Program-made: the position numbers and the translations under genes
From: Coriobacteriales bacterium
GTDB taxonomy: Bacteria > Actinomycetota > Coriobacteriia > Coriobacteriales > UBA8131
Length of the DNA stretch: 34,451 nucleotides
Reading direction: 5' to 3'
NCBI GenBank assembly: GCA_031256715.1
Contig: JAIRQA010000140.1
Span: 1-34,451 of the forward strand
The notes under the pieces: model-generated
What the model was told of the DNA's origin: nothing
The model's database searches: none
Seen by the model: the letters and a program-made list of their open reading frames with translations, nothing else
Shown here: positions 8,696 through 17,231 of the stretch, one piece after another
Layout of the letters: each line of letters starts with the position of its first letter
Position numbering within the stretch: position 1 is the first letter of the stretch

Positions 8696-8822
8696 CAGGC
8701 TTAAGCGACGACAAGCACTCTGGTAATTATCTAGTTAAACTGATGATTAAAAGATACGCAGATGCTAACGAACGCGACCGATGACATTCTCAAACGAACG
8801 AAGACGAGCCAGCAGATGCATT

Positions 8823-8872
8823 CTTTATGTAAGCCGTGGGTAAAAAACTTTATGTAAGTCGTTGGTTAAAAA
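8823..8872. repeat. 2 x 25-bp direct repeat upstream of hisS
   Basis: CTTTATGTAAGCCGTGGGTAAAAAA / CTTTATGTAAGTCGTTGGTTAAAAA. Confidence 0.85.
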
Positions 8873-8917
8873 GACACAAATTACCAACTAGTCTCTAGAA
8901 AGGTTGACTTAAAACAG

Positions 8918-10252
8918 ATGGCACTACAGGCACCAAAGGGTACGGCAGATCTATTGCCAGCGGATGCCCAACTTCTTAACATTATTATTCAGGCTGCCAG
9001 ACGCGTCTTTACTACTTTTGGCTATCAGTACCTAGAGACTCCAGCATTCGAGTACACAGAAGTCTTCGTTCGTGGTATAGGCGAAGCCACAGATGTTGTA
9101 GGCAAGGAAATGTTTCATGTTTGCTCTAGGCATGCTATTACCAAGCTTTCTGATGGCGAACAATTAAAAAGTGATGAGCGAATGGCATTGCGTCCAGAGG
9201 GAACCGCTGGCGTGGCGCGCGCTATTGTTCAGCATAATTTAGTTTCTCCAGGTGCCCCGCCGGCAAAGCTTTGGTATGCCGGGCAGATGTTTAGACATGA
9301 GCGTCCACAAAAAGGGCGCCTACGTCAGTTTCACCAGATTGGTTTAGAATGTGTTGGGGCTAAGGAGCCTGTTGCAGATGCTGAGGTTATAATCGCGTTG
9401 ATGCGTTTTTTTGCTGCCTGTGGTATTCCGCAAGATGCTATGCGCCTTTTTGTGAACTCTATGGGTGATGAGAACTGCCGACCAATATATCGCAATGTTG
9501 TACGTGACTACATAAATGCCAATGCCAGCGGCCTTTGCGATGAATGCCGTCGCCGTGCTGACACTAATCCACTACGTGCCTTTGATTGCAAGAACCCAAG
9601 CTGCGTTAGCGTTATGCAGGAAGCTCCAAAGATAAGTGCATACTTGTGCGATGATTGCAACGAACACTATAGTAAGGTTAAAGGGTATCTTGCAAACGCA
9701 GACATAGACTATGTTCAGGAGCCAAGGTTGGTGCGCGGATTAGATTATTACACGCGTACTGTCTTTGAGGTTCAGGTAGACACCGGACTTGGGTCGCAAA
9801 ATGCTATAGGCGGTGGCGGACGTTATGATAGACTTATAGAAGAGTTTGGTGGAAAGCCAACATCAGGTCTTGGATTTGCGGTTGGTGTAGAGCGTATAGC
9901 TTTGGTTTTAGAAGCTCTGGGTGTAAAAACTGCCGGCCTGCCTTCGCCTGATGTTTTTGTTGCGGCAGCGCCCGCACCTGCAGATTACAACTCAGAGGTA
10001 CTTAAATCGGTTTTTGCGTGTACACTTGCATTGCGTGATGCTGGCATTATTGCAGAACAAGATTTGCAGTCTCGCTCACTGAAGTCACAGTTTAAGCTGG
10101 CAGATAAGCTGGGCGCACGTTTTTGTGTGGTCATTGGTTACGATGAAGTTGCTGCAGGAAAAGTACGTCTTCGCGATCTTTTTACACATGAAGAGCAGGA
10201 GTTGTTAATGACAGGGCTTTTGGATGTAATTACTAACAAGCTAGCTAGCTAG
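8918..10252 (+). CDS. hisS: Histidyl-tRNA synthetase
   Basis: APKGTADLLP, MALRPEGTAGVARA, FRHERPQKGRLRQFHQ, RGLDYYTRTVFEV, GGGGRYDRL. Confidence 0.96.
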   Translation: MALQAPKGTADLLPADAQLLNIIIQAARRVFTTFGYQYLETPAFEYTEVFVRGIGEATDVVGKEMFHVCSRHAITKLSDGEQLKSDERMALRPEGTAGVARAIVQHNLVSPGAPPAKLWYAGQMFRHERPQKGRLRQFHQIGLECVGAKEPVADAEVIIALMRFFAACGIPQDAMRLFVNSMGDENCRPIYRNVVRDYINANASGLCDECRRRADTNPLRAFDCKNPSCVSVMQEAPKISAYLCDDCNEHYSKVKGYLANADIDYVQEPRLVRGLDYYTRTVFEVQVDTGLGSQNAIGGGGRYDRLIEEFGGKPTSGLGFAVGVERIALVLEALGVKTAGLPSPDVFVAAAPAPADYNSEVLKSVFACTLALRDAGIIAEQDLQSRSLKSQFKLADKLGARFCVVIGYDEVAAGKVRLRDLFTHEEQELLMTGLLDVITNKLAS

Positions 10253-10270
10253 CAAGCTAGTGTAATAAAT

Positions 10271-10302
10271 AGCGTGTTAGCAAACTAGCATGCTAGCACG
10301 CT
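10271..10302. other. Hairpin AGCGTGTTAGC / GCTAGCACGCT in hisS-aspS spacer
   Basis: 11-bp arms with one wobble pair, 10-nt loop. Confidence 0.5.
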
Positions 10303-10309
10303 AGCAACA

Positions 10310-10413
10310 AAATGCCTATCTAGCAACTAAATGCCAGCCTAGCAACTAAATGCCAGTCTAGCAAGAAATCTAGCAGGCAACCTAGTAAGAAATTTAGCAG
10401 GCAACCTAGTAAG
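10310..10413. repeat. 3 x 19-bp followed by 2 x 24-bp tandem repeats, CTAG(C/T)A-rich
   Basis: AAATGCCAGCCTAGCAACT-type units at 10310, 10329, 10348; AAATCTAGCAGGCAACCTAGTAAG-type units at 10366 and 10390. Confidence 0.9.
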
Positions 10414-10454
10414 CAAACAAGATATATGTTAAGCACAACCAACAAGGAGATATT

Positions 10455-12242
10455 ATGACAGCAAGTAATGACCATAGCATGCATACTGCCACCTGTGGCG
10501 AACTTACGGCAACAGACATCGGTCGTCAAGTTACGCTGACAGGTTGGGTGGGTCATCGTCGCGACCACGGAGGACTGATTTTTGTAGATTTACGCGACCG
10601 CGAAGGCAAGACGCAGTGTGTCTTTGACCCTGAGGTGCTAAGCCCAGAACTTTTTGCTAATGGCGAGCGTATGCGTCCGGAATGGGTAATTTTGGTACAA
10701 GGAGCGGTTCGTGAACGCCCTGATGGTACTATTAATCCCAATATGAAAACCGGAGAAATTGAGGTTTTGCTTACAGATGTTAGTATTCTTAACGTCGCGA
10801 AAACCCCTCCCTTTCCTATAGAGAACGGCATAGAGACCGATGAGCTAACTCGCTTGCGCTGGCGCTACATTGACATACGTCGTCCAGAGGTGCTTTCTGC
10901 CCTGCGTTTACGTTCGCAAATTACAGGTGCCATTCATGCCGCGCTAAACAAACGCGATTTTATAGAAGTAGAAACACCTATTCTGGGCAAGTCTACACCA
11001 GAGGGTGCACGCGATTTTCTTGTGCCGGCAAGGCAAGCAGCAGGCTCTTTTTACGCATTGCCGCAAAGCCCGCAGCTTTATAAGCAGCTCTTAATGGTTG
11101 CCGGTTTAGAGCGTTACTACCAAATCGCGAAATGTTTTCGCGACGAAGATTTGCGTGCAGATCGTCAACCAGAATTTACTCAGATAGATTTAGAGATGAG
11201 CTTCATTACCCAAGAAGATATCTTGGGGCTGATGGAGGAGGTCTTGGCCGAGGTTTTGGCACCGCTGGGCGTAGAGCTTGACTTACCACTAAAGCGTATG
11301 ACATACGACGAGAGTATGCGACGCTTTGGCAATGACCGACCAGATGTGCGCTTTGGTTTTGAACTTGTAGATATTTCAGAGCTGGTTGCAAATTGTGGCT
11401 TTAAGGTATTTTCTGCTGCCGTAGCGGCAGGTGGCGTAGTAAAGGCGATTAATGCCAAAGGTGCGGGCGATCTTTCGCGTGGCGAGATAGATAAGATTGC
11501 GGCCGTGGCTACCGACCATGGTGCTGGTGGCATGGCCTGGATAGCATTTACAAGTGCGGGAGAAGAGAAATCGCCAATTATCAAGTTTCTTGGCGATGAT
11601 GTACTAAATGCTATTAAGCTAGCATTAGATGTAGCCCCTGGTGACTTAGTTTGCTTTGGCGCCGATAGCTTTGACGTAGTTAGCGCGGCGCTAAGCGCGG
11701 TACGACTTTACCTAGCCGATGCTCTTGGTGAACAACTTGGCATTAGGCGTGATGGACATAACTTTATGTGGATTGTGGATTTCCCAATGTTTAAGTACGA
11801 TAATGTCGAGAAACGCTACGCCGCCAATCATCATCCTTTTACGCGCATTAAAGACGAACATCTTCAGAAGTTAGAAACTGCTCCTTTAGAATGTGGGTCA
11901 TATTCCTATGACCTTGTTATGGATGGTTATGAAGTTGGTGGTGGTACGTTGCGCATTCATAACGAGGATTTGCAGCTGCGTGTTTTGCGTCAATTAGGCT
12001 TTAGCGAAGAGCAAGCGCGGGAGCAGTTTGGTTTTCTCTTAGAAGCACTTGCTTTTGGTGCGCCACCTCATGGTGGTATTGCCTTAGGTCTGGATCGCCT
12101 TGTAATGTTGTTGGGCGGTCATGAATCTATACGCGATGTTATTGCCTTTCCAAAGACATCATCTGGTTCTGATCCTCTTACGCAGGCACCAAGCTCTGTG
12201 GATGCTCGGCAACTAAGAGAGCTTGGGCTGCGCATATCTTAA
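10455..12242 (+). CDS. aspS: Aspartyl-tRNA synthetase (bacterial type)
   Basis: VTLTGWVGHRRDHGGLIFVDLRDREG, FIEVETPILGKSTPEGARDFLVP, FRDEDLRADRQPEFTQIDLEMSF, GLDRLVMLLGG. Confidence 0.96.
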   Translation: MTASNDHSMHTATCGELTATDIGRQVTLTGWVGHRRDHGGLIFVDLRDREGKTQCVFDPEVLSPELFANGERMRPEWVILVQGAVRERPDGTINPNMKTGEIEVLLTDVSILNVAKTPPFPIENGIETDELTRLRWRYIDIRRPEVLSALRLRSQITGAIHAALNKRDFIEVETPILGKSTPEGARDFLVPARQAAGSFYALPQSPQLYKQLLMVAGLERYYQIAKCFRDEDLRADRQPEFTQIDLEMSFITQEDILGLMEEVLAEVLAPLGVELDLPLKRMTYDESMRRFGNDRPDVRFGFELVDISELVANCGFKVFSAAVAAGGVVKAINAKGAGDLSRGEIDKIAAVATDHGAGGMAWIAFTSAGEEKSPIIKFLGDDVLNAIKLALDVAPGDLVCFGADSFDVVSAALSAVRLYLADALGEQLGIRRDGHNFMWIVDFPMFKYDNVEKRYAANHHPFTRIKDEHLQKLETAPLECGSYSYDLVMDGYEVGGGTLRIHNEDLQLRVLRQLGFSEEQAREQFGFLLEALAFGAPPHGGIALGLDRLVMLLGGHESIRDVIAFPKTSSGSDPLTQAPSSVDARQLRELGLRIS

Positions 12243-12322
12243 GGAAGTACTGCCTGCTGTAACACATGTAAGACAGCAGCTTGTAATTACAAAACACAAA
12301 TAGTGTGCTAGCTATGTGAAGC

Positions 12323-12341
12323 GGGCGACCACAGGTCGCCC
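12323..12341. repeat. REP-like palindrome GGGCGACC-ACA-GGTCGCCC
   Basis: Perfect 8-bp stem in context GCGGGCGACCACAGGTCGCCCCTACGCG, noncoding. Confidence 0.7.
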
Positions 12342-12376
12342 CTACGCGTGCGGACAGCGCACACACAGCTTAAATC

Positions 12377-12427
12377 GTTAAGCGAAGCACTAGGTTAAGC
12401 GAAGCGCTAGATTTGGCGAAGCACTAG
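12377..12427. repeat. 3 x 17-bp tandem repeat (GTTAAGCGAAGCACTAG)
   Basis: GTTAAGCGAAGCACTAG / GTTAAGCGAAGCGCTAG / ATTTGGCGAAGCACTAG. Confidence 0.9.
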
Positions 12428-12463
12428 AAATGCAATGTATCGCGACTCAGTTCTGAAATCAAA

Positions 12464-12814
12464 CTAGCGAGCTAGCTCTATGAAGCGTTTGCTAAGTAGA
12501 TCCTGAGACTCCTCTTCAAGCTTCTCGTAGGCTTCTAAGAGTTTTAATCCCTCTGCGGTTAGCTTCGAACCGCGGGCGCCGTCGCGCGCGATAAGATCAA
12601 AGCCAAAAGCCAGTTCTGTCTCTTTAACAATGCGCCATGCCTTACTGTAGGCCATATGGATTTTTCGTGCAGAGGCATTTAACGAGCCATATTGGTCGAT
12701 ACCTCTAAGAAGTGTGGCTATGCCTTTGCCAAAGGAACCTGTGTCTACACTGTCACCAGTATAAATTGTAAGGCGCGGGCGGATTTTTAAGTGCTTCATA
12801 CTCTTGGTTCTCAT
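12464..12814 (-). CDS. ModE/LysR-type winged-HTH molybdate-like regulator (DNA-binding domain only)
   Basis: GIATLLRGIDQYGSLNASARKIHMAYSKAWRIVKETELAFGFDLIARDGARGSKLTAEGLKLLEAY; start ATG at 12814 with AGGAAG upstream. Confidence 0.85.
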   Translation of the reverse strand: MRTKSMKHLKIRPRLTIYTGDSVDTGSFGKGIATLLRGIDQYGSLNASARKIHMAYSKAWRIVKETELAFGFDLIARDGARGSKLTAEGLKLLEAYEKLEEESQDLLSKRFIELAR

Positions 12815-12846
12815 AAAACTTCCTTTCACATTTGTGTTCGTCGCCT

Positions 12847-14592
12847 TTATTGGCCGTCCTTTGAACGAAGCCATTCCAGCACAGTTTGTCTCGCAGCATC
12901 TAAATCTGCGTTAACCACATCCTTAAAGCGTATGTTTAGACTATCCAACTCACTTAAACCTTTGGGAATCGTAGCGCTTTTAGTGTTATTCTGGGCAACA
13001 AGCTTTTCTAAAATAAGCTTGTTAATACCCATGCCACCAAGGCAAGCAACGTCTTTTGGAAGACTAGCGTCTGGTGCAAGATCGTTAAGAGCGCGGTAGA
13101 CATCTGCGCCAAACTTTGCCCAGTGAGCTGTAGAGACAATAAGAACTTGGTTGTGGCTTCCTATTTGTTGTTCTTCGTTAGTTTGGGCGTCGCGCAACCT
13201 TTCGGCAACTTTCCAGCCTATGGCGCTATGTGGATCCAGAAGATAGCCATATTTCTGGTAAACTTCTTTAATTACAAGCAGAGATTCTTCGCTAGAGACC
13301 CAATCGGCGCCAAAATCTTGTCGCAAGTTTGCAAAAGTCTCGCGGTCTATCTGAAAACGACCTTGTTCGCGTAGCTCGCGCATCCAATTGTTAATCGCAT
13401 CGCAGTTGCGCCCACAAAGCTCAAAGAGTTGGCGCTCTAGATTACTGGATACAAGTATGTCCATGCTTGGCGAAGGTGTTTGCACAAAGTCGCGATTGGT
13501 TATGTCATAGGTGCCACTGTTTATGAAGTCGGCAAGCACGCGGTTTTCATTGCTGGCGCAAAAAAGCCTGCCAATAGGTGTGCCTATCTGTTTGGCATAC
13601 CAGGCAGCCAGTATATTGCCAAAGTTACCTGTTGGAACACAGATATCTATCTGTTCACCAACAGCAACATCGCCTTTGGCAACTAAGTCTGCATAGGCGC
13701 TTACATAATAGACAATCTGTGGCAAAAGACGCCCCCAATTGATTGAGTTAGCCGAAGATAGTAAGATATTATGCTCGCTTGCTAGCCTATAACAAAAGTC
13801 TTCGTCGGTAAACAATTGTTTTACTGTTCTTTGACAGTCATCAAAGTTGCCGCTAAGACCAAAGACACCAACGTTGTTGCCTTGCTGTGTAGCCATCTGC
13901 AAGTATTGGATGTCGCTAACACCGCCGTCTGGATAAAAAACAATTATTTTTGTGAAATCACGATTTGCAAAGCCTTCAAGCGCTGCCTTGCCGGTATCGC
14001 CGGAAGTCGCAACCAAAATCAGGTAGTCGTGGCTGGGTTTAGACACATCGCTATTCACAGAATCGTCATTGCAATTGTTTGTGCAATTAGCAAAATGCAG
14101 TTCTTTTGCCAAAGACTCAGATTCGCACTTACCTGAAACATCTACGCTCGAATCAGATTCGTGTTCGCGTAAGGCCGCTATAGATGCCGAGAAAAACAAA
14201 GGCAGACATTGCAGCGCCATATCCTTAAACGCTGATGTAGGCCCATGCCAGAGTTCTAAGACATGGGTATTACTGGAAATTTTACGCACAGGAGCAATAT
14301 CTGAATCGTCCCACTGGCTTCCATAGGCAGCTTGCATTAGTTCATCAATCTTGCTATTGGGCAGATCTACACCAAAGCATTTATATATAGTTGCCGCCCG
14401 TTGCCAGTATGGCATATCTGCTAAGGCGGCTATCTCGTCTAAAGTTAGATGTGGAATTACCACCGGAACAAAAAGACCACCGCCAGACGCAATGCCTTTT
14501 ATGATAGTCTGTGTAAAAGGAAGCGCGCTTGCTGGCGCAATAGTGCCGCGCGTATCTATGTATGTGTTGGTATAATTGTTAGATTGTCTCAT
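12847..14592 (-). CDS. thrC: Threonine synthase
   Basis: YIDTRG, GIASGGGLFVP, LELWHGPTSAFKDMALQ, LVATSGDTGKAALEG, VPTGNFGNILAA. Confidence 0.95.
   Translation of the reverse strand: MRQSNNYTNTYIDTRGTIAPASALPFTQTIIKGIASGGGLFVPVVIPHLTLDEIAALADMPYWQRAATIYKCFGVDLPNSKIDELMQAAYGSQWDDSDIAPVRKISSNTHVLELWHGPTSAFKDMALQCLPLFFSASIAALREHESDSSVDVSGKCESESLAKELHFANCTNNCNDDSVNSDVSKPSHDYLILVATSGDTGKAALEGFANRDFTKIIVFYPDGGVSDIQYLQMATQQGNNVGVFGLSGNFDDCQRTVKQLFTDEDFCYRLASEHNILLSSANSINWGRLLPQIVYYVSAYADLVAKGDVAVGEQIDICVPTGNFGNILAAWYAKQIGTPIGRLFCASNENRVLADFINSGTYDITNRDFVQTPSPSMDILVSSNLERQLFELCGRNCDAINNWMRELREQGRFQIDRETFANLRQDFGADWVSSEESLLVIKEVYQKYGYLLDPHSAIGWKVAERLRDAQTNEEQQIGSHNQVLIVSTAHWAKFGADVYRALNDLAPDASLPKDVACLGGMGINKLILEKLVAQNNTKSATIPKGLSELDSLNIRFKDVVNADLDAARQTVLEWLRSKDGQ
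14030..14169 (-). other. Low-complexity ~45-aa insertion in ThrC upstream of the SGDTGKA motif
   Basis: EHESDSSVDVSGKCESESLAKELHFANCTNNCNDDSVNSDVSKPSHD lies between FFSASIAAL and YLILVATSGDTGKA. Confidence 0.7.
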
Positions 14593-14717
14593 GGCAAAGA
14601 TTATAGCGCAAATGGATAACCCTTGTTTGTGGCAAATTAAGAATTTGGGAAATAGTTTTAGTTAAGGATAATTTGTTCTATCCAAGAAACTTATTTGTGT
14701 CACCGTAGGGAGGCAGA

Positions 14718-16001
14718 ATGGAGCAAATAATGAAAAAAAAATACGCAATAGTTATACTTGATGGTGCCAGTGGTGAACCACTTACAGAACTTGGCGGTCT
14801 TACGAGTTTAGAAGCAGCGCATACGCCATATCTAGACGCATTGGCAAAAGCAGGCGAGCTGGGTTTGGCAAAAAATGTCCCCGACGAATTAGAGCCATCA
14901 TCTAATGTGGCTTGCATGTCTATCTGCGGTTTAGATCCAAGCTTGTATCCCATTGGTAGAGGAGCTTTAGAGGGTGCTGCGTTGGGTATAGACTTGCAAC
15001 CTGACGAGGTGGCCATGCGCCTGAATCTTTGCAATGTTTCCGATGATGGCATCATGATTAGCTACTCTACAGATAATATCTCGTCAAAGGACGGTCACGC
15101 TCTAATAGGCGAGATTGCCGCAGAGCTAGACAACGAGACATTCACATTGCACAAAGGCGCGGGCTTCAGGGGAATTTTAGTTGTAAAAGGACATTTAGAG
15201 CTAATGCAAAGCGAATTTGCTGCCGCGCACAACATGACAGACGAGTTAGTTGCCGCATATCCGCCTACAGGTCCTAAAGCAGCCTTAATAACGCGTTATC
15301 AGGCCATGGCAAAAAAGATATTGGCACAAAGCCCCACTAACGCAAGGCGCGTACAAGCAGGACAGATGCCGGCGACAGATGTTTTTGTCTTTTGGCCAGG
15401 CATGCGTCCAGCGGGCATGCAGTCGTTTAAGACGCTTTATAACAAAGACGCCGGCATGCTTAGCGGCGTAGATCTTTTAAATGGTATCTCGCGCTTGGCG
15501 GGAATTCGTGAGTATCATTTTGCTGGTGTAACCGATGGCCCAGACAACGATTACGCCGCACAGGGCGAGGGCGCACTAGCAATGCTTGAGCAAGAGGATG
15601 TGGTCATAATTCATGTCGAGTCTCCCGATGCCGAAGGACATGATGGCAATGCTCTTGGCAAAAAAGCCGCCATAGAGGCAATAGATCGCGAAATCATTTC
15701 TAGGCTTATAGACTATGGTCAAAAGCCAGATGTCAAGCTGCGTATTCTTGCGTTGCCTGATCACCCCACGCCGGTAACAAGAAAGCGTCACACACGCGAA
15801 TTGGTACCCTACGTTTTAGTTAACGTTACCAGTGAGCTTTGTTTGCCTGAAGCAAATTTTAATGTCGAGAAACCCACCAACCAAGATTTTCAGTCGCTTG
15901 AGGCAAAGAAGCCTGCCCTTCGTCTAACAGAAGCTGCGTCTAAGGCAAGCGGTATTGTTGCTAACCCAGGGCATCAATTAATGGCCAAATTGCTTTCTTA
16001 G
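14718..16001 (+). CDS. Archaeal-type cofactor-independent phosphoglycerate mutase family (ApgM); proposed homoserine kinase subfamily
   Basis: YAIVILDGASGEPLTELGGLTSLEAAHTPYLD, SSNVACMSICGLDP, GRGALEGAALG, VHVESPDAEGHDGN-like (IHVESPDAEGHDGN), ALPDHPTPV. Confidence 0.88.
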   Translation: MEQIMKKKYAIVILDGASGEPLTELGGLTSLEAAHTPYLDALAKAGELGLAKNVPDELEPSSNVACMSICGLDPSLYPIGRGALEGAALGIDLQPDEVAMRLNLCNVSDDGIMISYSTDNISSKDGHALIGEIAAELDNETFTLHKGAGFRGILVVKGHLELMQSEFAAAHNMTDELVAAYPPTGPKAALITRYQAMAKKILAQSPTNARRVQAGQMPATDVFVFWPGMRPAGMQSFKTLYNKDAGMLSGVDLLNGISRLAGIREYHFAGVTDGPDNDYAAQGEGALAMLEQEDVVIIHVESPDAEGHDGNALGKKAAIEAIDREIISRLIDYGQKPDVKLRILALPDHPTPVTRKRHTRELVPYVLVNVTSELCLPEANFNVEKPTNQDFQSLEAKKPALRLTEAASKASGIVANPGHQLMAKLLS

Positions 16002-16363
16002 CTTTGGCAATGCTTGCAAATGCAAGTGATTATTAATGAAGTTGATATTACCTTGTAGTCTTTTGGCACAAGATCATTGACATTTATCTTGGGGTCGCAG
16101 ATGTCTTCTAGCTTGCCGCAGGATTTGCAAACCAAATGGTGATGCGGTGTAACATTGTGATCGAAATATGTGGGCTGATCAGGTGCGCTAATGCTAAGTA
16201 TCTTGCCTTGCTCTACCAATAATCCCAAATTGCGGTAGATTGTGCTTAGGCTAATGTTTGGTCGCTTTTTATTCGCACGTATAAATATTTCTTCAGCAGT
16301 AAGATGACCCTTGCTTTCGCGTATCACATCTAAGACTATCTGCCGCTGTTGAGTATTTCCCAA
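15998..16363 (-). CDS. Fur-family regulator, PerR-like
   Basis: GHLTAEEIFIRANKKRPNISLSTIYRNLGLLVEQGKI, FDHNVTPHHHLVCKSCGKLEDI, two CxxC pairs; divergent from ahpC. Confidence 0.9.
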   Translation of the reverse strand: MGNTQQRQIVLDVIRESKGHLTAEEIFIRANKKRPNISLSTIYRNLGLLVEQGKILSISAPDQPTYFDHNVTPHHHLVCKSCGKLEDICDPKINVNDLVPKDYKVISTSLIITCICKHCQS

Positions 16364-16452
16364 TCTTATCTCCTACCTATACACTAGCATTTATTGCCGC
16401 CTGCCGTTTGCGTCTATTGACAAGCAAATGAAATAGCTGTTTAATCTAATTA

Positions 16453-16469
16453 TTAGGAATTATTCCTAA
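16453..16469. promoter_or_regulatory. Perfect palindrome TTAGGAAT-T-ATTCCTAA, candidate PerR/Fur operator
   Basis: 8-1-8 perfect inverted repeat between the Fur/PerR gene and ahpC. Confidence 0.7.
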
Positions 16470-16644
16470 AAAGTCAATACCATTAAGGTTAAGCGTGAAG
16501 ATCAAGAGGATATGAGGGAAACACCGACTTATCACATGAATAACGCCAAGCCTAAATGGACCAGTAAAAACATGTCGCTCACTAAAGCTAAGTTTGCACA
16601 CAGTGGGTGCTGCGAGCAAGGTAGCGACGGAAAAGGAGAAAAAC

Positions 16645-17208
16645 ATGTCACTTATCAACAAAGAAATCGTCGATTTCAGCGTCCAAGCGTTTCATAAGGG
16701 AGAGTTTAAGGAGGTGTCAAAGGCCGATGTATTAGGTAAATGGTCTGTATTTTTCTTTTACCCAGCAGACTTTACCTTTATTTGCCCTACAGAGCTTGCA
16801 GACCTAGCCGAGATTTACGACCAGTTTCAGCAGGTAGGTTGTGAGGTTTACTCTGTTTCATGCGACACGCATTTTGTGCACAAGGCATGGCATGATGCTT
16901 CGGATACCATTAAAAAAGTTGGTTATGTAATGCTTGCGGATCCAACCGCTGTTTTGGCGCGCGGCTTTGAAGTTTACATTGAGGACAGTGGCCTTGCCGA
17001 GCGCGGCGCTTTTATTGTAAACCCTGAGGGTAAGATTGTTGCCTATGAGGTTACAGCAGGCAATGTTGGACGTAATGCGCAGGAGCTTTTGCGTCGCGTA
17101 CAGGCGTCTCAGTTTGTAGCGGCACACGGAGACGAGGTCTGCCCAGCAAAATGGCAGCCAGGTGCTGCAACCTTAAAGCCAAGCTTAGATTTAGTTGGCG
17201 CTCTTTAA
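16645..17208 (+). CDS. ahpC: Alkyl hydroperoxide reductase subunit C / 2-Cys peroxiredoxin
   Basis: FFFYPADFTFICPTEL (peroxidatic Cys), HGDEVCPAKWQPG (resolving Cys); start ATG 16645 with AAAGGAG. Confidence 0.95.
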   Translation: MSLINKEIVDFSVQAFHKGEFKEVSKADVLGKWSVFFFYPADFTFICPTELADLAEIYDQFQQVGCEVYSVSCDTHFVHKAWHDASDTIKKVGYVMLADPTAVLARGFEVYIEDSGLAERGAFIVNPEGKIVAYEVTAGNVGRNAQELLRRVQASQFVAAHGDEVCPAKWQPGAATLKPSLDLVGAL

Positions 17209-17231
17209 GCAATTTATAAAATTAAGATACT

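Noticed and set aside
11180-11584. 134-aa minus ORF inside aspS
   Set aside because: Antisense to a conserved enzyme, no recognisable domain.
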